NCBI GenBank assembly: GCA_023212645.1
Contig: JALBYC010000011.1
Coordinates: 124,001-188,000, forward strand
DNA length: 64,000 nt
DNA from: Farysia itapuensis
Taxonomy: Eukaryota; Basidiomycota; Ustilaginomycetes; Ustilaginales; Ustilaginaceae
Reading direction: 5' to 3'
The position numbers and the translations under genes are program-made. The stretch's first letter is position 1; the number at the start of each line of letters is the position of its first letter. Shown here piece after piece: positions 17,574 through 27,692 of this stretch. The notes beneath the pieces were generated by a model. It did not search any database. It was not told the DNA's origin and saw nothing but the letters and a program-made list of their open reading frames with translations.

Positions 17574-20567
17574 ATGTCGTACGACGCTCCTTCATCAAGT
17601 CGTCCCGAAGCAGAGCTCTTGGACAATGTCGACTATGACAGAGCCGAGCTATCCAAAATGTATCGCATGCTGGGCAATCTAGCCAAAAGCATTGTGCCCT
17701 CGACTCGCAAGAAGCGTGATGAGTCCAGCAAGGAAGCAGAGCGACGAAGGGAACTCAGAGAGTCACTCGAAGACATGGGTGCAGATGAAATCGAGCTACG
17801 GAACAAGCAGATTGCTCAATCGCCCTCTGCCAACAATGGTTTGAGTCAAGAGCGCTTCCTCGAGCTCGTACGTCGAAAGGCCGTCGAGTCCACGAGGGAC
17901 GCGCACGAAGCCTCGAGACTGATCAGCAGACTGCGGTCTCACATCTCACAGCTCAGCAGCAGCACAGGCACCCCTCCGCGTCATCTCAACAGCATGCTTG
18001 AGCTGCTCCATGCTCTTGCATTTACGTCTGACACCGGCGGCGGTGCTACAAGCTCGAGGGCCAACAGCCAGGCGCCGCATGCTAAAGTTGGCACCCAGCA
18101 AGATTCTAGAACAGTTAGCCAGGCCACAACAGCAATGTACACAGACGCAACAGATACGCCCGCTTCTGCGGAACCTCGTCGCATATCACCGCCAAATGGT
18201 AGTGCGCAGCCGTCGATACGACCAACAGCACGGGCGGCAGCGCAATCGCCATTGCCCAGCCAACCAGCCTCAAACTCCAAAACAGAGACTTTGGCAGCTA
18301 TCTCGGCCAAGAGCTTGGTCGAGCCTGGCGAACAAGTCACTCCTGCTCAGCTTCTTCAAAGATTCCGTGCGAAACTCGGCAAGCAACAGATAGCGGAAGA
18401 CGATCTGCTACGAGACATGATCTACATCATGCAAGGCATCAACGGCACCCATGTCAGGTTTGAGGAAGAGTTCCAGTTCGAGGCCCACGTCGATCCGGCA
18501 GAGGCAGCGGCGGGACCTAGTAAGATCTTGCGCGTCGTCTTCAACGAAGGCCCGTCAGGGTACATCAATCCACCCACCAAGCGCATCATACACAGACTGG
18601 CCGAGCTCGGTCAGCTATGCAGCCGCGTGTCCCGCTTCCGTCTGGAGCGAGAAAAAATGTCGACAATGGGGTCAGTCATGAAGAGCCTCTGTTGCTTTAT
18701 CTCGGATGAGCTGTCCAAGTTCTATGGGCTGATTGGGCATCTGGACGATCAAGTGAAAGCAAGTCAATCTGGCAAGACACAGAGTTACATTACACTCAAA
18801 CGGCTGGCGCAGCTGACAGAGGAAATGACACTGCGTTTCCGCCTGATGAGCACGATCATTGAAAGCTGCCAAGATGCGCATGGCGGAGCGCTCATCTCGC
18901 TGATCCACTCATATACCTTCAACGGCGATCCCTTTATCCGCAGGTTTACGTCCAGACTGCTAGACGAGGTCTCCAAGCCCTTTTTCATCTCGCTGTCCCT
19001 CTGGATCTACGAGGGAGAACTTCAGGACCCTTTCCAGGAATTCTTTGTCGAGCTCAATCCAAATCCTCACAGTTCCGGTCAGGGTCGCGGCAAGGACGGG
19101 GCGGAAGCATACAGCTTTTCGGATCTCGACACAGACGCAGCATCCGTGTGGCAGAACAAGTTTCTTTTCCGCAAAGAAATGCTACCGAGCTTTTTGCAGG
19201 AGTCGTTTGGACGCAAGATTTTTTCTACGGGCAAGAGTCTGAATTTTATTCGACAGAGTTGTGGCGATGGGGATTGGGTGGCCAAGCGTCGGCAGTTGGG
19301 TGGTGCGGGTGTCGAGCTGCGGTACACCGACATGACGGGGCTGGAGAGCACGATCGAACAGGCTTTTACCAGTGCTAGCAAACGGCTTCTCGACATTTTT
19401 CTGGACGACTTTAAGCTGTTGGACCACCTGCGCGCGCTCAAAGACTATCTCATGCTTTCTCGCGGAGACTTTGTGGACATGCTCATGACGTCGCTCGGTC
19501 CAAGCCTGAACCGACCTGCGAATTCATTGTTCCGACACAATCTAACCGCGTCGCTCGAAACGGCGGTGCGTGGATCCAATGCACAGTTTGACGATGCAGA
19601 CATTGTGCGTAGACTGGATGCGAGGATTCTCGAGTTCAGTACTGGCGACACGGGGTGGGATACGTTTACGCTCGAGTACAAGGTAGACTCGCCCGTCAAC
19701 ACGGTGCTCGACAACCAGGCCATGGTTGGTTATCAGATCATCTTTTCGCATCTGTGGAGAGTCAAACGTGTCGAGCTTGCACTGAACTCAAGCTGGCTGC
19801 GTCTGCACGAAACGGGGAGCAACTTGCGGCGGATCAAGACGGCCAAGACGCGAAAGACACTTGCGCAGGACGCGAGCGAGGTTCACGAGATCAGCCTCCT
19901 GCTCACCAGAGTGGAGCACTGGATGGTCAAGCTGCAGGAGATGGTGCAGTTCGTCCGCCAGATGCAGGGCTTCGCGCAGCTGGAAGTCATCGAGTACTCA
20001 TGGCACGATCTGCTGGGCTTCTTTTCGCGACGACAGGGCGATCTAGACGAGCTCATCCAGGGGCATCGGGCGTATCTTAACGCACTCATTGGCAAAGTGC
20101 TACTCCGTGGCGGCGGCAAGTCGCATTCAGAAGAGTCTGCCGACTACCTTGCAGGCAAGTTACGCGCTCAGTTGGATACGATTCTGACCTTTACACTGGC
20201 TGTGGGTGACTTGACGCATCATGTGACGCGCGAGGTGGCAAGGTACGACATGTCGCTCGGTGTACAGCCTTCCATCTCGGAACGAGGAGCACGCTCACGC
20301 CCCGCAACGACCATGCCAGTGTCAACCACCAGCCAATTGGCGCCTGCAGACCCACAGATCCTGGTCGCCATCTACAGCCGCTTGACGACGCATTCGGATG
20401 CCTTTGCACTGGGGATGAAGCATCTCTTGTACGACTTGGAGCGGCATACCAACCTGACTGTGCGCGATCTGGCGGTCAGGCTCAACTTCAACGACCGATA
20501 CGATCCCATGTCCTCTCGTGACACCCGAGTCAAGTCGGCACCCATGCCTGTCGTCACAGCCACCTAG
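17574..20567 (+). CDS. SPC98: Gamma-tubulin complex component 3 (Spc98/Alp6/GCP3)
   Basis: 997 residues from the first ATG (17574, M-S-Y-D-A-P); the upstream open frame has no ATG. Residues 1-250 are charged and then Ser/Ala/Pro-rich. The conserved N-terminal GCP region begins near 277 (L-L-R-D-M-I-Y-I-M-Q-G-I-N-G) and holds the grip signature around S-L-I-H-S-Y-T-F-N-G-D-P-F. The C-terminal GCP domain, which contacts gamma-tubulin, includes Y-K-V-D-S-P-V-N-T-V-L and H-L-W-R-V-K-R-V-E. GCP3 pairs with GCP2 in the gamma-tubulin small complex that nucleates microtubules at the spindle pole; it is essential in yeasts. The copia element ends 111 bp upstream, so the natural promoter has been displaced or split. 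Confidence 0.94.
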   Translation: MSYDAPSSSRPEAELLDNVDYDRAELSKMYRMLGNLAKSIVPSTRKKRDESSKEAERRRELRESLEDMGADEIELRNKQIAQSPSANNGLSQERFLELVRRKAVESTRDAHEASRLISRLRSHISQLSSSTGTPPRHLNSMLELLHALAFTSDTGGGATSSRANSQAPHAKVGTQQDSRTVSQATTAMYTDATDTPASAEPRRISPPNGSAQPSIRPTARAAAQSPLPSQPASNSKTETLAAISAKSLVEPGEQVTPAQLLQRFRAKLGKQQIAEDDLLRDMIYIMQGINGTHVRFEEEFQFEAHVDPAEAAAGPSKILRVVFNEGPSGYINPPTKRIIHRLAELGQLCSRVSRFRLEREKMSTMGSVMKSLCCFISDELSKFYGLIGHLDDQVKASQSGKTQSYITLKRLAQLTEEMTLRFRLMSTIIESCQDAHGGALISLIHSYTFNGDPFIRRFTSRLLDEVSKPFFISLSLWIYEGELQDPFQEFFVELNPNPHSSGQGRGKDGAEAYSFSDLDTDAASVWQNKFLFRKEMLPSFLQESFGRKIFSTGKSLNFIRQSCGDGDWVAKRRQLGGAGVELRYTDMTGLESTIEQAFTSASKRLLDIFLDDFKLLDHLRALKDYLMLSRGDFVDMLMTSLGPSLNRPANSLFRHNLTASLETAVRGSNAQFDDADIVRRLDARILEFSTGDTGWDTFTLEYKVDSPVNTVLDNQAMVGYQIIFSHLWRVKRVELALNSSWLRLHETGSNLRRIKTAKTRKTLAQDASEVHEISLLLTRVEHWMVKLQEMVQFVRQMQGFAQLEVIEYSWHDLLGFFSRRQGDLDELIQGHRAYLNALIGKVLLRGGGKSHSEESADYLAGKLRAQLDTILTFTLAVGDLTHHVTREVARYDMSLGVQPSISERGARSRPATTMPVSTTSQLAPADPQILVAIYSRLTTHSDAFALGMKHLLYDLERHTNLTVRDLAVRLNFNDRYDPMSSRDTRVKSAPMPVVTAT

Positions 20568-20893
20568 TATCATACACCACATTCATTTCATGTAGCTTTG
20601 ATGTGTGTAGATTGTGGCGCACTCGGCCGGCACAAGGTGAAAGAGGTGCGGGCGACGTGGTGCAAAGGGCCGCGCGCGTCTGGAATTTTGGGCGAGCGGA
20701 AATTGTGAGTTGTGAGTTGTGAGTTGTGAGTTGTGATTGTTTCAAGTCGCGTTGATGATTGCTGTCAGAAATAGCGTGTGTGCAGCGGGCGAAGTGTGCG
20801 TCTGCGTCTCGCTTCTCCGACATCCTTTCCCTGCCTCTCCTCCTCTCTTTTCTCTCTTTCGCACACGCACACAGCACACTCTGCAAGTCTTTC
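20568..20893. promoter_or_regulatory. Intergenic region GCP3 / RasGAP with a heptamer tandem repeat
   Basis: 326 bp. A 7-bp unit TGTGAGT is repeated about five times at 20704-20738, roughly 155 bp upstream of the RasGAP ATG. A pyrimidine-rich leader (20840-20890) follows, typical of a basidiomycete 5' region. No gene is seen. Confidence 0.6.
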
Positions 20894-23269
20894 ATGACGA
20901 CGCTACAGCCGTCGCCGGGCGATGGCTCACCCACATCTTCACAGCTGGGTGAAGGCAGCGCCGGTCGGAATGCAAGACGCCTTACGGCAACGAGCATGTC
21001 GAATCGCAATACAAATCGCTACTCGGTCACCGCCCTCTACTCGATGGCGGCCGAGCAGGACGTCGAGGTGGAGGACGACCTTGCGCGTGCGCAGAAGCGG
21101 TTGCGGGAGCTCAAGGGACGTATCTCGGCGCAGTCCAAGAAAAACTTTGTGCTAGAACGAGATGTGCGCTACCTCGACAGCCGGATTGCGCTGCTGATCG
21201 CCAATCGGATGGCGCTGGACGAGCAGAACGAGGTCGCGTCTACGCTGGAAGAGTCTGACCCTTCGGTCGGCAATGCTCTGGACGACCGCAAAACGCAGCA
21301 GTACGCCAATCTCTTCTTCCTCTTGCAGTCCGAACCGCGTCACATTGCCGCGCTCTGTCGACTGGTCAGCCTTGCCGAGATCGACACGTTGTTGCAGACC
21401 GTCATGTTTACGCTGTACGGCAACCAGTATGAAAGCCGAGAAGAGCATCTCTTGCTCACCATGTTTCAGTCGGTGCTGTCTGCCCAGTTTGAGATGGCGA
21501 CAGAGTTTGGATCGCTGCTGCGCGCAAACACGCCGGTCTCGCGCATGATGACAACCTACACGCGCCGTGGACCGGGTCAGTCGTATCTCAAGAGCGTCCT
21601 ATCCGAACGCATCAACAGTCTGATTGAGCACAAGGATCTCAATCTCGAAATCAATCCGCTCAAGGTGTACGAGCAGATGATCAACCAGATCGAGGAGGAC
21701 ACCGGCAGTCTGCCTGCCAACCTTCCACGTGGAATTCCAGCAGAGGTGGCCGCCGAAAACGCCGATGTTCAGGCCATCATTGCACCGCGCATCACCATGC
21801 TCATGGAGATTGCCAACAGTTTCTTGCTCACCATTATCAATTCCATCGACGAAGTGCCGTATGGGATCCGCTGGATTTGCAAGCAGATCCGGAGTTTGAC
21901 CAAGCGAAAGTATCCTGATGCGACCGACTTTGCCATTTGCTCGCTCATTGGCGGATTCTTCTTCCTGCGCTTTATCAATCCGGCCATCGTTACGCCACAG
22001 GCGTACATGCTGGTCGATGGGGCTCCTGCCAAGCATCCCCGCCGCACACTCACGCTGGTGGCCAAAATGCTCCAGAATCTGGCCAACAAGCCAGTCTACG
22101 CAAAGGAACAGTACATGATGACACTCAACCCTTTCGTCGAAACCAACAAGACGCGCATGAACGCCTTCCTCAACGCCCTTTGCGACATTGGCGATTTTTA
22201 CGAGACCCTCGAGATGGATCAGTACATGGCTCTATCGAAAAAGGATCTTCAGATTCAAATCACACTCAACGAGCTCTACGCTACCCACTCGCTCGTGGCT
22301 CAGCATTTGGACATTCTAGCGCCCAACGACAAGCATCACTTGCGCATTTTGATCGACGAGCTTGGATCTTCGCCCGGCCAGGTGCCACGCAAGGAGAACC
22401 GCACGCTCGACCTCCCCCTCTTCTCCCGCTGGGAAACGCCGATTCAAGATCTGACGACCGCGTTCATGTCGGAAAACAACGTGACGCAAAACGATATACT
22501 GTACATGGAGACCAAGTCGATCTTTGTGCAGCTCTTGCGGTCCATCCCGACGCTGGCTGAGCGGCGACCGATCAATTTGGCGCAGATTGCGGAGCGGGCG
22601 GCGACGACCAAGGACGCAACGCTGGTGCGCAAGGGCATCAAGGTCAAAGAGATGCTGCGCGAGTTGGAAGAACTCAAAGTGGTGGATCGACGTGATGGCT
22701 ATGCACTCATGACGGACGAAGTGGCCACTGAACTCACCCATCTGGGCAACATGCGGGAAAAAGTGATGCAGGAAATGCGCAGCCTCGAGTCGGTGTACAC
22801 GACCATCTGCGAGCACAACAACTACATGCGCAGCCAGTTGGATACCTACAAGAGCTACCTGCAGAACGTGCGTATGACGAGCGGAAGTGCCAAAGACAAG
22901 AGCACACCGGGCGTAGGCGTCGTCTCGGTCGGCGGCAAGGAGAAGAAAACTCCCAAAACTCAAGCCCTAGGCCCCTACAGATTCACACACGCCCAGATGG
23001 AAAAGGACGGCATCATTGTCAAGAGCAACGTCCCCGAAGATCGTCGTGCCAATATCTTTTTCAACATCACCTCCCCCACCCCCGGCACCTTTCTCATCGC
23101 ACTCCACTACAAAGGCCGCGAAAAGGCCATCCTCGAAATGGACCTCAAATTGGACGACCTCCTCGAAAAACAAAAGGACGACGTACAACTCCTCGACCTC
23201 GAATACGTACAACTCAACGTATCCAAAACCCTCCAGCTCCTCAACAAGACTTTTACCAAACGACGATAG
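20894..23269 (+). CDS. Ras GTPase-activating protein (Gap1/Sar1-like, RasGAP + RasGAP_C)
   Basis: 791 residues from the first ATG (20894). A coiled N-terminal segment leads into the RasGAP domain. The likely arginine finger is in L-L-R-A-N-T near residue 207 and the structural signature F-L-R-F-I-N-P-A-I-V near 356. A RasGAP_C region follows (about 540-780), with long helices and a Lys-rich linker. This architecture matches fission yeast Gap1 and the IQGAP-related branch, but without calponin or IQ motifs. It should switch off Ras-GTP at the membrane. In U. maydis-type fungi Ras controls morphology and mating; that role here is inference. No introns. Confidence 0.92.
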   Translation: MTTLQPSPGDGSPTSSQLGEGSAGRNARRLTATSMSNRNTNRYSVTALYSMAAEQDVEVEDDLARAQKRLRELKGRISAQSKKNFVLERDVRYLDSRIALLIANRMALDEQNEVASTLEESDPSVGNALDDRKTQQYANLFFLLQSEPRHIAALCRLVSLAEIDTLLQTVMFTLYGNQYESREEHLLLTMFQSVLSAQFEMATEFGSLLRANTPVSRMMTTYTRRGPGQSYLKSVLSERINSLIEHKDLNLEINPLKVYEQMINQIEEDTGSLPANLPRGIPAEVAAENADVQAIIAPRITMLMEIANSFLLTIINSIDEVPYGIRWICKQIRSLTKRKYPDATDFAICSLIGGFFFLRFINPAIVTPQAYMLVDGAPAKHPRRTLTLVAKMLQNLANKPVYAKEQYMMTLNPFVETNKTRMNAFLNALCDIGDFYETLEMDQYMALSKKDLQIQITLNELYATHSLVAQHLDILAPNDKHHLRILIDELGSSPGQVPRKENRTLDLPLFSRWETPIQDLTTAFMSENNVTQNDILYMETKSIFVQLLRSIPTLAERRPINLAQIAERAATTKDATLVRKGIKVKEMLRELEELKVVDRRDGYALMTDEVATELTHLGNMREKVMQEMRSLESVYTTICEHNNYMRSQLDTYKSYLQNVRMTSGSAKDKSTPGVGVVSVGGKEKKTPKTQALGPYRFTHAQMEKDGIIVKSNVPEDRRANIFFNITSPTPGTFLIALHYKGREKAILEMDLKLDDLLEKQKDDVQLLDLEYVQLNVSKTLQLLNKTFTKRR

Positions 23270-23427
23270 AGTGGCGGTCTCTACAAAGACGCTTCTCCTC
23301 CACGATACCCGTACACGTAATATCGCTTTTTTCCCCACCCCGCACATTTCTGGATATCCTACATTGTTGTTTTCCCTTGCTAGACAGCCGAAGTGTGTTT
23401 TAGTTTGCAGATGCGGTGGTGTGCTTT

Positions 23428-25128
23428 CTAAGCGGGAGTTTCGTCCTTTACCAGCGCAGCGGCGGCGGGCTGCTGCTCACTGTTTTGGGCCGGGGCGGCG
23501 CCATCGCCCGCCGCCGCGGCCGTCGATGTCGTCGCGCCTTCTTCGACCGTGCCAGCAGTCCCCGCAGACGCGCGAGGAGCAGCAGCAGCCAGTCGTTCTT
23601 TAGCGATCCTCAGTTCAGAGTGAACGCGGTCGAGCTGTTTCTTCATTTCGAGCGCCGTGGTTACGGCGCCCACGAGGTTTTCCCAGCGCTCGACGTTTCG
23701 CGCTGTGGGGAAGACAAGACGGGGACCGATGGGAGGGGTGAGTTCTGCGAGGGTCTGCATGGTTCTGGGTAGGAGGTTGGTTCGTGGGGTGAGCATGCGG
23801 GTTGTGCGCAGGTAGACGCCGTGACCTGACGTTGGATTGGCTGGGTTGGGAGTGGTGGGTGGTAAGGTGGATGCAGTCCCTGTCAAGTGTGCGTAGGGCG
23901 GACGAACGTCCCCCACGGCTGACGTTGGGAAGCGCGAAATACACTGCAGTTCGTCAAACTGGGCCTGTCGCAACTCGGCGCGTTGCTTGCTGGTCAGGTT
24001 GGCCGAGGGTCGTGGTGGCACTGCCTGGGTCGTCGTCGACGACGACGGCGCGTCTTCTGCACCGGGCGTGCCCTGATCGTCGTGCAGTTTGCGCTTCTTG
24101 CTGTTGGCAGCTCGATTTTTAGCCGCTGCATCCTCATCTGTGCCGAGCATGCTTGCAATACCCGACCCAGCAGCGGCTACAGCATGCGGGCTTGAACTGG
24201 GAAGCGACTCCCATCCACCCAACAGTCGAAGCAACTCTTCCCGCTCCGAGGCATACTTGGCCTCGTTCTGCTCGATCCGTCGGATCTCGACGTACAGCGC
24301 TTCTTCTTCCGCAAGTTGCTCCGGCGTGCGCGAGTAGAGGTGGACGAGTGCACGTTTGCGCTCCACCTCGCGCTGCTTGTCAAACGCATAGGTGGCCAAA
24401 AGCTGCTGTCGCGACTCGACATCGTCGGTCGAGATGCGGGAACGAATCAAGCGCCGACAGATGGCATAGTAGCGCGCCTTGAGATCCTCCATACTGCGTT
24501 CCTTGGCGGCAACAACGGCAGGCGCACTGGACGACGAAGCAGCAGTAGACCAGTCGTATCGATCGTGAATCACCACAAAGCGCAAATCGTACACGGCACA
24601 CATTTCCATCAGATAGTCGGTCTCTTCCTTGGTCCAGTCATCGTCCCTCAAATGCTGGATGTACTCGTCGTTGGAGTAGACGTATGCGCCCGAGGTGGTG
24701 GCAAAGTCGGCAAAGCGGTAGGACGGCTCGAGTTCTGGAATGTCTCGACCGTCCTTTGCGGGTGCCCAGTGATGGAGGACGAGGCCGGATCTGGGTTCAA
24801 GATCGGTGTCGTCGCGGGCGGGGTTGAGAAAGGGCGTCCAACGCCATTGCTTGACCTTTTCCTTGCGACGCTGTCGGAACTTTGGCTTGCTAAAAGCTGT
24901 TGATGATTTGGCGGCATCTAGGCCGTGGGACATGGCGAGCGTCGGTGCATTGTCGCCGAGCAGGGCGAAGAGTTCACGGGTGATACCATCGTATTTGGGC
25001 TTACGTGCAGCTGTGATGGTGGAGGGATGTGGATTGGAGTTGTGGCCAGACTTGCGATGACGGGATGTGGATGGCTTGGCATTGCGCTCGGGCAACGAGA
25101 GAATGTCTCGTACGTCGTTGGACGTCAT
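23428..25128 (-). CDS. SWC4: SWR1/NuA4 complex subunit Swc4 (DMAP1 homologue)
   Basis: 566 residues, ATG at 25126-25128. The N-terminal M-T-S-N-D-V-R-D-I-L-S-L and the K-P-K-F-R-Q-R-R-K-E-K-V-K-Q-W block are family marks. A SANT/Myb-like domain spans about 162-235 (D-D-W-T-K-E-E-T-D-Y-L). A Lys/Arg/Glu coiled segment follows, and the DMAP1 C-terminal region (about 400-520) carries R-T-T-R-M-L-T-P. The extreme end is Ala/Thr-rich. Swc4 is shared by the SWR1 remodeler, which deposits H2A.Z, and the NuA4 acetyltransferase. It is head-to-head with SIN1 at only 86 bp. Confidence 0.94.
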   Translation of the reverse strand: MTSNDVRDILSLPERNAKPSTSRHRKSGHNSNPHPSTITAARKPKYDGITRELFALLGDNAPTLAMSHGLDAAKSSTAFSKPKFRQRRKEKVKQWRWTPFLNPARDDTDLEPRSGLVLHHWAPAKDGRDIPELEPSYRFADFATTSGAYVYSNDEYIQHLRDDDWTKEETDYLMEMCAVYDLRFVVIHDRYDWSTAASSSSAPAVVAAKERSMEDLKARYYAICRRLIRSRISTDDVESRQQLLATYAFDKQREVERKRALVHLYSRTPEQLAEEEALYVEIRRIEQNEAKYASEREELLRLLGGWESLPSSSPHAVAAAGSGIASMLGTDEDAAAKNRAANSKKRKLHDDQGTPGAEDAPSSSTTTQAVPPRPSANLTSKQRAELRQAQFDELQCISRFPTSAVGDVRPPYAHLTGTASTLPPTTPNPANPTSGHGVYLRTTRMLTPRTNLLPRTMQTLAELTPPIGPRLVFPTARNVERWENLVGAVTTALEMKKQLDRVHSELRIAKERLAAAAPRASAGTAGTVEEGATTSTAAAAGDGAAPAQNSEQQPAAAALVKDETPA

Positions 25129-25214
25129 CGGGTGGTGATGATGATGGTGGTGGTGGTGGTGGTGAGAAGAGAAGAAATTCCCATTCGCGCAGACTCATTC
25201 CTTCCCCCCACAGC
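25129..25214. promoter_or_regulatory. 86-bp bidirectional promoter SWC4 / SIN1
   Basis: The two start codons are separated by 86 bp, so the genes share a promoter or overlap in their 5' UTRs. The interval contains a (GGT)n run at about 25145-25163, a purine block and a C-rich stretch next to the SIN1 ATG. Confidence 0.7.
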
Positions 25215-27692
25215 ATGTCGCTCATTGTCGACCCAGACTATCTGATCCACTCGCTGCGCCTGGCGTATCTGCGCAGGATCGACGACCACCATGGTCCCAA
25301 AGTCATCACCTTCCCCTCCATCCCCACCGGGCACAAGCCGGGCGAGGTTGAGGCGAGTAGTGCAGCAGGTGAGCGGCGATACAACCCGTACAGTCCAGAT
25401 ACGCACGTAGTCATGGCAGGCTTGACCGACGTGGCACGCCACCCGGAGCTTGCCACCGTCTACTCGCCCCTGTCCAACGTAGGAGCTTTCAGCGCAGCGA
25501 GTACTAGCTCGACGGACAATAGCAAGCTCGAGACGCCTTCCGAAGCGGGATTGCGGTACACCAACACCATCTACGGCCCTGGGAGGAGTGGCGCTTTGGG
25601 CATGCGGGTCAATGGACGGAGAGCGAGCAACAGGGTGAGCGTGAGTGCCTCTATGCCGCCAGCCGAACAGCAGGGCAAAGATGCAGACGAGCCATCGCCC
25701 CTCCCGCCGCCTGTCACCATCACCAGCTCAGACGGAGAGCAGACACAGCAGGACCATCAGCCGTCCAAACCATCGCATTCCAACGCCCCGCTATCGAAAC
25801 GGGTGCTCTTCGCATCGCAGTCTCCTTCGGCATCTGTGACGCAAGCCGAGTATACGGAGAGCTCGACCGAGTCCAACAATGCGCTGTCCAGCCTCGGTTC
25901 AGCCGCATCACTGCAAGTGGGAAGCCTCGAGGTACCCCACATCAACGCAGCCATCACAGGAGACACACATTCCCCAAATACAACAACAACATCGACGACG
26001 ACACCGGCAACGACACAGCCACTACACGAGGGAATACTGGCTCAACAACCTCGCCTTTCACCCCACCATGTGCGAGCTCCGAAAATGGTCGTTTCCGACA
26101 CCAGCGTGCAGGAGAGCGATCAGGAAAGCGGTTCAGAGACGCGCCGCGCGCGTACTCTGACAAAGACGCTGGTCAAGAAGCGCAGTCGATCTGTGCTGTC
26201 CGCCCACTACTTTGCTGGAGCGCGTGCCAGCCGGAGCGAAGTGGAGAAGCGTCATGCCAACCGTGCTCAGGTATCAGCGCTGAGCGCGCGCCTGGCCAAG
26301 CAAGACTCTGGACCCGAGAACCCCTTTGCAGCCTTCTATGCTGGTATAGCAGGACGTGCGGGGACAGTGCCGAGTATTACGGTGGACGTTTACTTTCCTT
26401 GGGCCAATGCTACGCAAACACCGCCAGCCTCGCCCCCGGCCAGTGGCGCGATCGCAGTCAACGCCAAGACGAAAAGCATGAAGCTCGACATTCGAAAGGA
26501 TGCAACGATGGAGGAAGTGATTGGCTACGGACTGTACTGCTACACGGAAGAACGTTGGCAGCCAGAGCTGACATCGGAAAGCGCAAGCGCAGAGGAGCGC
26601 GAGGTAAAGTCAACGACCATCGGCTGGACACTGATGATTGTCGAAGACGGCGAGGTGGATGACGACTTCCCCGCGATCGATCAGAGTTTGTGGCTGGGCA
26701 AGTTTGGTGGAGATGAGTTTGCGATCTGCGCAGCGACGCCGAATCAGATCAAGCAGCATCGTGAAGTGCATTCCACTCTGGCTCGTCGAGCTTCTCGAGT
26801 GGCTGCACCGCCCAGTAAGCCGGCCCGCGTAGGTGCTGGCACCGACAGCACCGGTTCGGGCACACCTGCCGTTGGCACTGTACCAGCAGGGGCATCTCGT
26901 CTGGCCGGTGGCGGCGCATCCGGGATGCATTCTGGTTCTGAGGGGACACCCATCTTTGCCTCGGGTGCTCTGTCCAAGAATGCACTGGGTTCATCGTCTC
27001 AGTCCATCTTTTTGCGCGTGTTGGTGACGCCAAACCCAGAAGTGCGATACAAGACGACGCTTCAGGTGCCGTCAGACATGTATCTGGCCGATGTGCTCGA
27101 GATGATCTGCCGCAAACGTCATCTGTCGAAAGTGGATGACTGGGCACTGATTGTGCCGGACAAGAGCATTGTTGTGCCGCTGGACCGGACTGTCGAGTCA
27201 CTGCAAGGCAATCACGATTTGGCTCTGGTGCGACGGTCTAGCTTGGGTGCACTGGGCGGCACCGGCGTACTCAGCGGCTCATCCACCAACCCAAATGCCT
27301 CAATCTTTAAACGCTATTCCACCTCCAGCGGCGCTTCGGGCGACCAACCGAAATACACAAAGGCACTCGACATTGCAGCAGCCTACAAGAGCTTCACCGT
27401 GTACCGCAAATCACCCATGTTTGGCGGACGACACAACGAACGAAGCCTGACACTGGACGGCGACTGGCTGCACATTATGCCGACCGACATGAAGACGGTT
27501 GGCAAAGCCGCCTCGTTCCACATTTCGAGCGTTGTGGCGTGCAAACTGTCGAGCAAGGTTGCCAATGCCTTTAAGCTGATTGTCTGGCGCGAGAGCCCGC
27601 GGGACACGAAGCGGTACGACTTTGACGCCGATTCGCCACGCATCGCCGCCGACATTGTGCGCGAAATCCAACAGCTCAGAGCACAGCAGTGA
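25215..27692 (+). CDS. sin1: TORC2 subunit Sin1/Avo1
   Basis: 825 residues. The start at 25215 fits the conserved Sin1 N-terminus (M-S-L-I-V-D-P-D-Y-L-I-H-S-L-R); earlier in-frame codons read through the repeat and SWC4. A Ser/Thr-rich region (about 60-370) is followed by the CRIM domain, which begins near 386 (I-T-V-D-V-Y-F-P-W) with D-A-T-M-E-E-V-I-G-Y-G-L-Y-C-Y. A Ras-binding-like fold lies near 595-680 and a C-terminal PH domain at about 725-825. CRIM recruits AGC-kinase substrates to TORC2 and the PH domain binds phosphoinositides. The Ras-binding-like domain is notable beside the RasGAP gene two loci away, although adjacency alone proves nothing. Confidence 0.93.
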   Translation: MSLIVDPDYLIHSLRLAYLRRIDDHHGPKVITFPSIPTGHKPGEVEASSAAGERRYNPYSPDTHVVMAGLTDVARHPELATVYSPLSNVGAFSAASTSSTDNSKLETPSEAGLRYTNTIYGPGRSGALGMRVNGRRASNRVSVSASMPPAEQQGKDADEPSPLPPPVTITSSDGEQTQQDHQPSKPSHSNAPLSKRVLFASQSPSASVTQAEYTESSTESNNALSSLGSAASLQVGSLEVPHINAAITGDTHSPNTTTTSTTTPATTQPLHEGILAQQPRLSPHHVRAPKMVVSDTSVQESDQESGSETRRARTLTKTLVKKRSRSVLSAHYFAGARASRSEVEKRHANRAQVSALSARLAKQDSGPENPFAAFYAGIAGRAGTVPSITVDVYFPWANATQTPPASPPASGAIAVNAKTKSMKLDIRKDATMEEVIGYGLYCYTEERWQPELTSESASAEEREVKSTTIGWTLMIVEDGEVDDDFPAIDQSLWLGKFGGDEFAICAATPNQIKQHREVHSTLARRASRVAAPPSKPARVGAGTDSTGSGTPAVGTVPAGASRLAGGGASGMHSGSEGTPIFASGALSKNALGSSSQSIFLRVLVTPNPEVRYKTTLQVPSDMYLADVLEMICRKRHLSKVDDWALIVPDKSIVVPLDRTVESLQGNHDLALVRRSSLGALGGTGVLSGSSTNPNASIFKRYSTSSGASGDQPKYTKALDIAAAYKSFTVYRKSPMFGGRHNERSLTLDGDWLHIMPTDMKTVGKAASFHISSVVACKLSSKVANAFKLIVWRESPRDTKRYDFDADSPRIAADIVREIQQLRAQQ

